Origin: DATGHS01 sp035307785
GTDB lineage: Bacteria; Planctomycetota; Planctomycetia; Gemmatales; Gemmataceae
DNA length: 18,315 bases
Reading direction: 5' to 3'
NCBI GenBank assembly: GCA_035307785.1
Contig: DATGHS010000471.1
Location: 1-18,315, forward strand
Below are positions 15,692-18,315 of the stretch, one piece after another (position 1 is the first letter of the stretch; each line of letters starts with the position of its first letter). A program made the translations under genes and the position numbers. The notes under the pieces were generated by a model, which had not been told where the DNA came from, searched no databases, and saw nothing but the letters and a program-made list of their open reading frames with translations.

Positions 15692-15757
15692 GGAGCCGGA
15701 AGCGCAAGCGACCGGATGTGGGGCGTCCAACATCCGGTCGCTCGCGCTCCCGGCTCC
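15692..15757. terminator. Long hairpin between convergent permease and hpt genes
   Basis: Arms of 28 nt lie at 15692-15719 and 15730-15757, around the 10-nt loop GGGGCGTCCA. Only two positions fail to pair, and both become G-U wobble pairs in a minus-strand transcript. It starts 6 nt after the permease stop codon and ends 10 nt before the hpt stop codon, so a bidirectional terminator or transcript-end stabiliser is likely. The arm core GAGCCGGAAGCGCAAGCG matches the repeat at 3032-3049, which marks it as one member of a dispersed palindromic repeat family. Confidence 0.75.
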
Positions 15758-15767
15758 AAGCGACATT

Positions 15768-16295
15768 TCAAGACGTCGGCGAATTCGTCGGCAAAATACC
15801 AATGAATGGCAGATGCCGGTATTCGTCGTTGTAATCCAGCCCGTAGCCGACCACGAAGGCATCGGGAATCTCGAAGCCGCAGAAATCGGGCTCGAACGGG
15901 ACTTCCTGCCGGCCAAGCTTGCGCAGCAGCACCGCCACGCGCAACGAAAGCGGTTCGAAACTTTGCAGATATGGCACGAGCTTCGACACGGTTTGCCCCG
16001 TGTCGAGAATGTCGTCGAGCAGGAGTACGTGCCGGCCCTTGAGATCGGGCGGGTGCGTTGGTTCGATGTGCAATTTGCCGGGCCGGGTGCTGGCGCCGCG
16101 ATAGCTCGACGCCTGGATGAGCGTGATCTTCAGCGACAGATCGAGCCGGCGAATGAGGTCGGAAAGAAAGATCAGGCTGCCGGTCAGCACGCCGACAATG
16201 GTGACGGGTTCCTGCCTCGGCAATACGGCGACGATTTCGCGCGCCAGTTCATCGATGCGCTGTTGAATGCGGTCGGCGGAGATGAGGATTTCCAT
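15768..16295 (-). CDS. hpt: Hypoxanthine phosphoribosyltransferase
   Basis: The protein has 175 residues, the normal size for bacterial Hpt. It transfers phosphoribose from PRPP to hypoxanthine (and often guanine) in cytoplasmic purine salvage. The PRPP-binding motif VLLLDDILDTGQT lies at 90-102, with the acidic pair D94-D95 and D98 as the probable base. GVLTGSLIFLSDLIRRL (35-51) is the first PRPP/pyrophosphate loop, SSYRG (63-67) the mobile flap, and LLRKLGR (123-129) contains the purine-contacting Lys126. PDAFVVGYGLDYNDEYRHLP (144-163) is the conserved C-terminal purine-binding stretch. The ATG at 16295 has GAGG 8 nt upstream. The 73-nt gap from the small gene upstream on the same strand allows co-transcription. 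Confidence 0.97.
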   Translation of the reverse strand: MEILISADRIQQRIDELAREIVAVLPRQEPVTIVGVLTGSLIFLSDLIRRLDLSLKITLIQASSYRGASTRPGKLHIEPTHPPDLKGRHVLLLDDILDTGQTVSKLVPYLQSFEPLSLRVAVLLRKLGRQEVPFEPDFCGFEIPDAFVVGYGLDYNDEYRHLPFIGILPTNSPTS

Positions 16296-16368
16296 GCCCG
16301 TGGCCTCGAGTCGCTTCGCGGGGAGCGAAGATATTCAACCGGAAAGCCACGGGTTCGGAAAGAGCCAT

Positions 16369-16581
16369 TCAGCGCTGCGGGTCCAAGCTCGACGGCGCGC
16401 CCTGGTAATAATCCTCGTCCGCCACGTCGAGCCAGATCAATTCCGGATCGTCGACCGCGATGGCCGATGCCTCGCCGATGCTCAGATCGGTGCGCGGGCC
16501 GCTCACGGAATCCGGGTGCTTGTTCAGCGGCAAGCCCTGTTTCTCGGCATATTCGATGGCGGTAAAACCGGTGAGCCTCAT
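16369..16581 (-). CDS. 70-aa unknown protein
   Basis: The ATG at 16581 is preceded by GGAGGA at a 7-nt distance, one of the best ribosome binding sites in the window, which supports a real gene. The open frame extends much further upstream, but only as a shadow of the next gene. The protein opens MRLTGFTAIEYAEKQGLPLN and continues with a polar segment, then an acidic C-terminal half (VDDPELIWLDVADEDYY). There is no membrane segment, signal or known domain. It lies between hpt and the 116-aa gene on one strand, with gaps of 73 and 76 nt, so all three may be one transcript. I recognise no family. Confidence 0.7.
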   Translation of the reverse strand: MRLTGFTAIEYAEKQGLPLNKHPDSVSGPRTDLSIGEASAIAVDDPELIWLDVADEDYYQGAPSSLDPQR

Positions 16582-16657
16582 GGGAGATTCCTCCGCGAAA
16601 GCAAATGGGCTAAACACGACTGATAAGATTGAGAGGTCACATAAAGCAAGTCGGGCG

Positions 16658-17008
16658 TTAGCGCCGCGCCCGGCCGCCCTTGGCGCGCTTGTCAGCCGGG
16701 GTGCCGCCCACGGCGCCGCCGGAGATGCCGGAGAACGGCGGCCCCTTCTCCAGCGGACCCTGCTCTTCGGGAGGCGGGCTGCCCAACGTGTCGCCGGTTT
16801 CTTCGCGGCTTTCGGCTTCGTCATCGCTAAGCTCGTCAGCCGCTGCATGCCACGGCCCGCCGCCGCTGCCCGGCTTGCCGTCGCCCGGCTCGGTGGGCCG
16901 CTCCCAGGCCTTCTTCGTGGCCCCGGGCGGAACGTCGGTTGCGAGTGATTCCCAACCGGTCATTTGGACTCTACCCTTGCGGGAAGATTTCTTCGTTTTC
17001 TTGGCCAT
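16658..17008 (-). CDS. 116-aa low-complexity protein with basic ends, unknown function
   Basis: The ATG at 17008 has GGAGG 6 nt upstream, and the protein opens with a strongly basic segment, MAKKTKKSSRKGRVQMTGWE. The middle is acidic, Pro/Gly-rich and likely disordered (ADELSDDEAESREETGDTLG at 57-76). The end is basic again (PADKRAKGGRARR). Charged, disordered ends of this sort suit binding to nucleic acid or to a larger partner, but nothing in the sequence fixes a function. Its high G+C and biased composition resemble the host genes, so there is no sign of transfer. It precedes the 70-aa gene by 76 nt. Confidence 0.65.
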   Translation of the reverse strand: MAKKTKKSSRKGRVQMTGWESLATDVPPGATKKAWERPTEPGDGKPGSGGGPWHAAADELSDDEAESREETGDTLGSPPPEEQGPLEKGPPFSGISGGAVGGTPADKRAKGGRARR

Positions 17009-17108
17009 GACTGCCCTCCCGTGCAAATTGGAATTGCGGTGCTTAACGGGAGAGGTGTGCAACCAGCATGCCAAGAAGGTGATGTGAAAATGCGAAATTA
17101 GACGAGCA

Positions 17109-18224
17109 TCAGCTATTGCAGCATTCCGAGCGCTCGATGCAGCCATGCGACTTCGATTTTCCGCTCGCGCCGGGCAGATTCCGGCAAGCGATCAGCTCAG
17201 CCACGATGCTGATAGCGATTTCCGGCACGGTGCGTGAGCCGATCTCGATGCCGAGCGGGGCGTGGACCTTGGCGAGCAATTCCAGGCTGATGCCGCGCGC
17301 TTGCAAATCCTCGTAAATCAATTTGATCTTTCGCTTGCTGCCGATCATGCCGACATAGCCGGCGGAGGTTGGCGCCAGATGGTAAAGCGCTTCTTCGTCG
17401 TGGTTATGCCCGCGCGTGACGATCAGGCAATACACGGAAGGCGTGATCGCCCCTTCCGCGATAAGTTGCTTCAACGCCTCGCCGATGTCGCCGACCACGA
17501 GCCGGCTAGCGGAAGGGAATCGCTCCTTGTTGGCGTACTTTTCGCGATCGTCGATGGCCCAAATGTCGAAATCCACTTCCGCAGCCAACTTCGCGACCGC
17601 CGCCCCGACGTGGCCGCCGCCCACGATGAGCAGCCGAATCTGCGGCAACGTTGGCAAGTAGGCAACGCCCTTCCGCACCGCAGCGCGCGGCCGCTCCTGA
17701 AGTGGGACCAGATTCCAATCTGGTCGGACAGAATTAGAATCCTGTCCCACGTTGCGCTGAGCTAGCAGAATACCCTCGCCGTCGAATAAATAGCGGCTGC
17801 CGGCAGGCAGCTCCACTTCGGCCGACATAACAATCGCTTCCGTGCAGCCAAGGCCTCGGTCCAGCAGCTCGTGGTATTGACGAAAGAAGCGAATTCTTGC
17901 TTCCCCATGCTCCGGCCAAAGCGGATCAGCCAGAACGATCATCCGCCCGCCACAAATTAGACCGTCGTCCCAGCCGTAATTGTCGTCGAGATTGAACGCG
18001 AAGACTTCCGGCCCGGCATTTGGCTGGTTGAGCAGCCGCAAGGCGCGTTGCCGCACTTCCGCCTCCACACAGCCGCCGCCCAGCGTGCCGAACTGACTGC
18101 CGTCGGGATAGATCAGCATGGCAGCGCCAGCCTTCTGCGGCGTGGAGCCGCGCGTTTCGATGACGGCGCAATACACGCACGGCCGGTGGAAGTTGCCGAC
18201 CAGTTTCTTCAGCAATTCGCGCAT
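17109..18224 (-). CDS. xdhC: XdhC/CoxI family protein (molybdenum hydroxylase maturation factor)
   Basis: The protein has 371 residues. Family members help insert or sulfurate molybdenum cofactor for xanthine dehydrogenase-type enzymes in the cytoplasm. The N-terminal XdhC/CoxI domain shows ETRGSTPQKAGAAML (23-37), GTLGGGCVEAEV (46-57) and CGGRM (91-95). The C-terminal Rossmann domain shows LLIVGGGHVGAAVA (198-211), VTRGHNHDEEALYHL (269-283), GYVGMIGSKRK (289-299) and HAPLGIEIGSRTVPEIAISI (321-340). The linker between the domains contains residues 159-174 encoded by a 49-bp palindromic repeat. The tail is cysteine-rich (GCIERSECCNS). No molybdenum hydroxylase genes are in view; they may lie beyond 18315. 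The start has only a weak GGAAG site. Confidence 0.93.
   Translation of the reverse strand: MRELLKKLVGNFHRPCVYCAVIETRGSTPQKAGAAMLIYPDGSQFGTLGGGCVEAEVRQRALRLLNQPNAGPEVFAFNLDDNYGWDDGLICGGRMIVLADPLWPEHGEARIRFFRQYHELLDRGLGCTEAIVMSAEVELPAGSRYLFDGEGILLAQRNVGQDSNSVRPDWNLVPLQERPRAAVRKGVAYLPTLPQIRLLIVGGGHVGAAVAKLAAEVDFDIWAIDDREKYANKERFPSASRLVVGDIGEALKQLIAEGAITPSVYCLIVTRGHNHDEEALYHLAPTSAGYVGMIGSKRKIKLIYEDLQARGISLELLAKVHAPLGIEIGSRTVPEIAISIVAELIACRNLPGASGKSKSHGCIERSECCNS
17702..17750. repeat. 49-bp cloverleaf-like palindrome inside the xdhC coding region
   Basis: The outer arms GTGGGAC (17702-17708) and GTCCCAC (17744-17750) are perfect. Inside lie GACCAGATT/AATCTGGTC (17706-17714 with 17717-17725) and a second, less perfect stem GGACAGAATT/AGAATCCTGTCC (about 17725-17746). 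The frame of xdhC continues through it. Similar GTGGGACAGG-type palindromes are common between genes in planctomycetes, to my recollection. Confidence 0.75.
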
Positions 18225-18315
18225 GGGGCTTCCAGGTTGAAAAGACCAGCGACAAATGTTCAGATAGCGAGAATGCAGATGTTGATTTTATCCGAAATGC
18301 GTCGAATTGAGGCAA

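Overview
The window looks like chromosomal DNA of a planctomycete, probably of the Pirellulales type. This is inferred from gene content, since no rRNA or other phylogenetic marker is present. The main pointers are a 14-repeat WD40 protein ending in the HEAT-like module common in planctomycetes, several exported proteins with no obvious family, a fused CxxCH/alpha-toroid protein, and many different palindromic intergenic repeats of the kind that litter planctomycete genomes. No tRNA, rRNA, CRISPR array, transposase or phage gene was seen.

Layout. Bases 3-2428 run on the plus strand: the 3' part of an APH-type phosphotransferase, a membrane-anchored SnoaL/DUF4440-like protein, and a sarcosine/N-methyltryptophan oxidase-family flavoenzyme overlapping it by 8 nt. 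Convergent to these, on the minus strand, are a TPR protein (3842 to 3090) and a small HECGH zinc-protease-like protein (3016 to 2495). A divergent gene at 4236-5786 encodes a 516-aa Tat-exported protein of unknown function. A repeat-filled gap (5787-6512) precedes a compact plus-strand operon (6513-8069) of DUF899 protein, a 120-aa unknown and a VOC/PhnB-like protein. After another gap comes the 884-aa WD40 protein (8588-11242), then an 855-bp repeat-bearing gap.

From 12098 to 14077 two exported proteins lie on the minus strand: one with a duplicated beta-rich domain, and one with a CxxCH motif followed by an alpha-toroid (squalene-cyclase-like) domain. A MacB/FtsX-type permease without a visible ATPase partner (14294-15685, plus) converges on hypoxanthine phosphoribosyltransferase (16295 to 15768), with a near-perfect 28-bp hairpin between them. 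Two small minus-strand genes with strong ribosome binding sites follow (70 aa and 116 aa). An XdhC-family protein (18224 to 17109) completes the window.

The genes do not form one pathway. The clearest functional unit is the three-gene DUF899-unknown-VOC operon. The strongest non-genic signal is the set of unrelated palindromic repeat families in almost every gap. One 49-bp palindrome lies in frame inside the xdhC coding region, and one core sequence occurs both at 3032 and at 15693. I did not find a clear new defence or biosynthetic system; the best leads for novelty are the repeats, the 516-aa Tat protein, the CxxCH-toroid protein and the TPR/HECGH pair.
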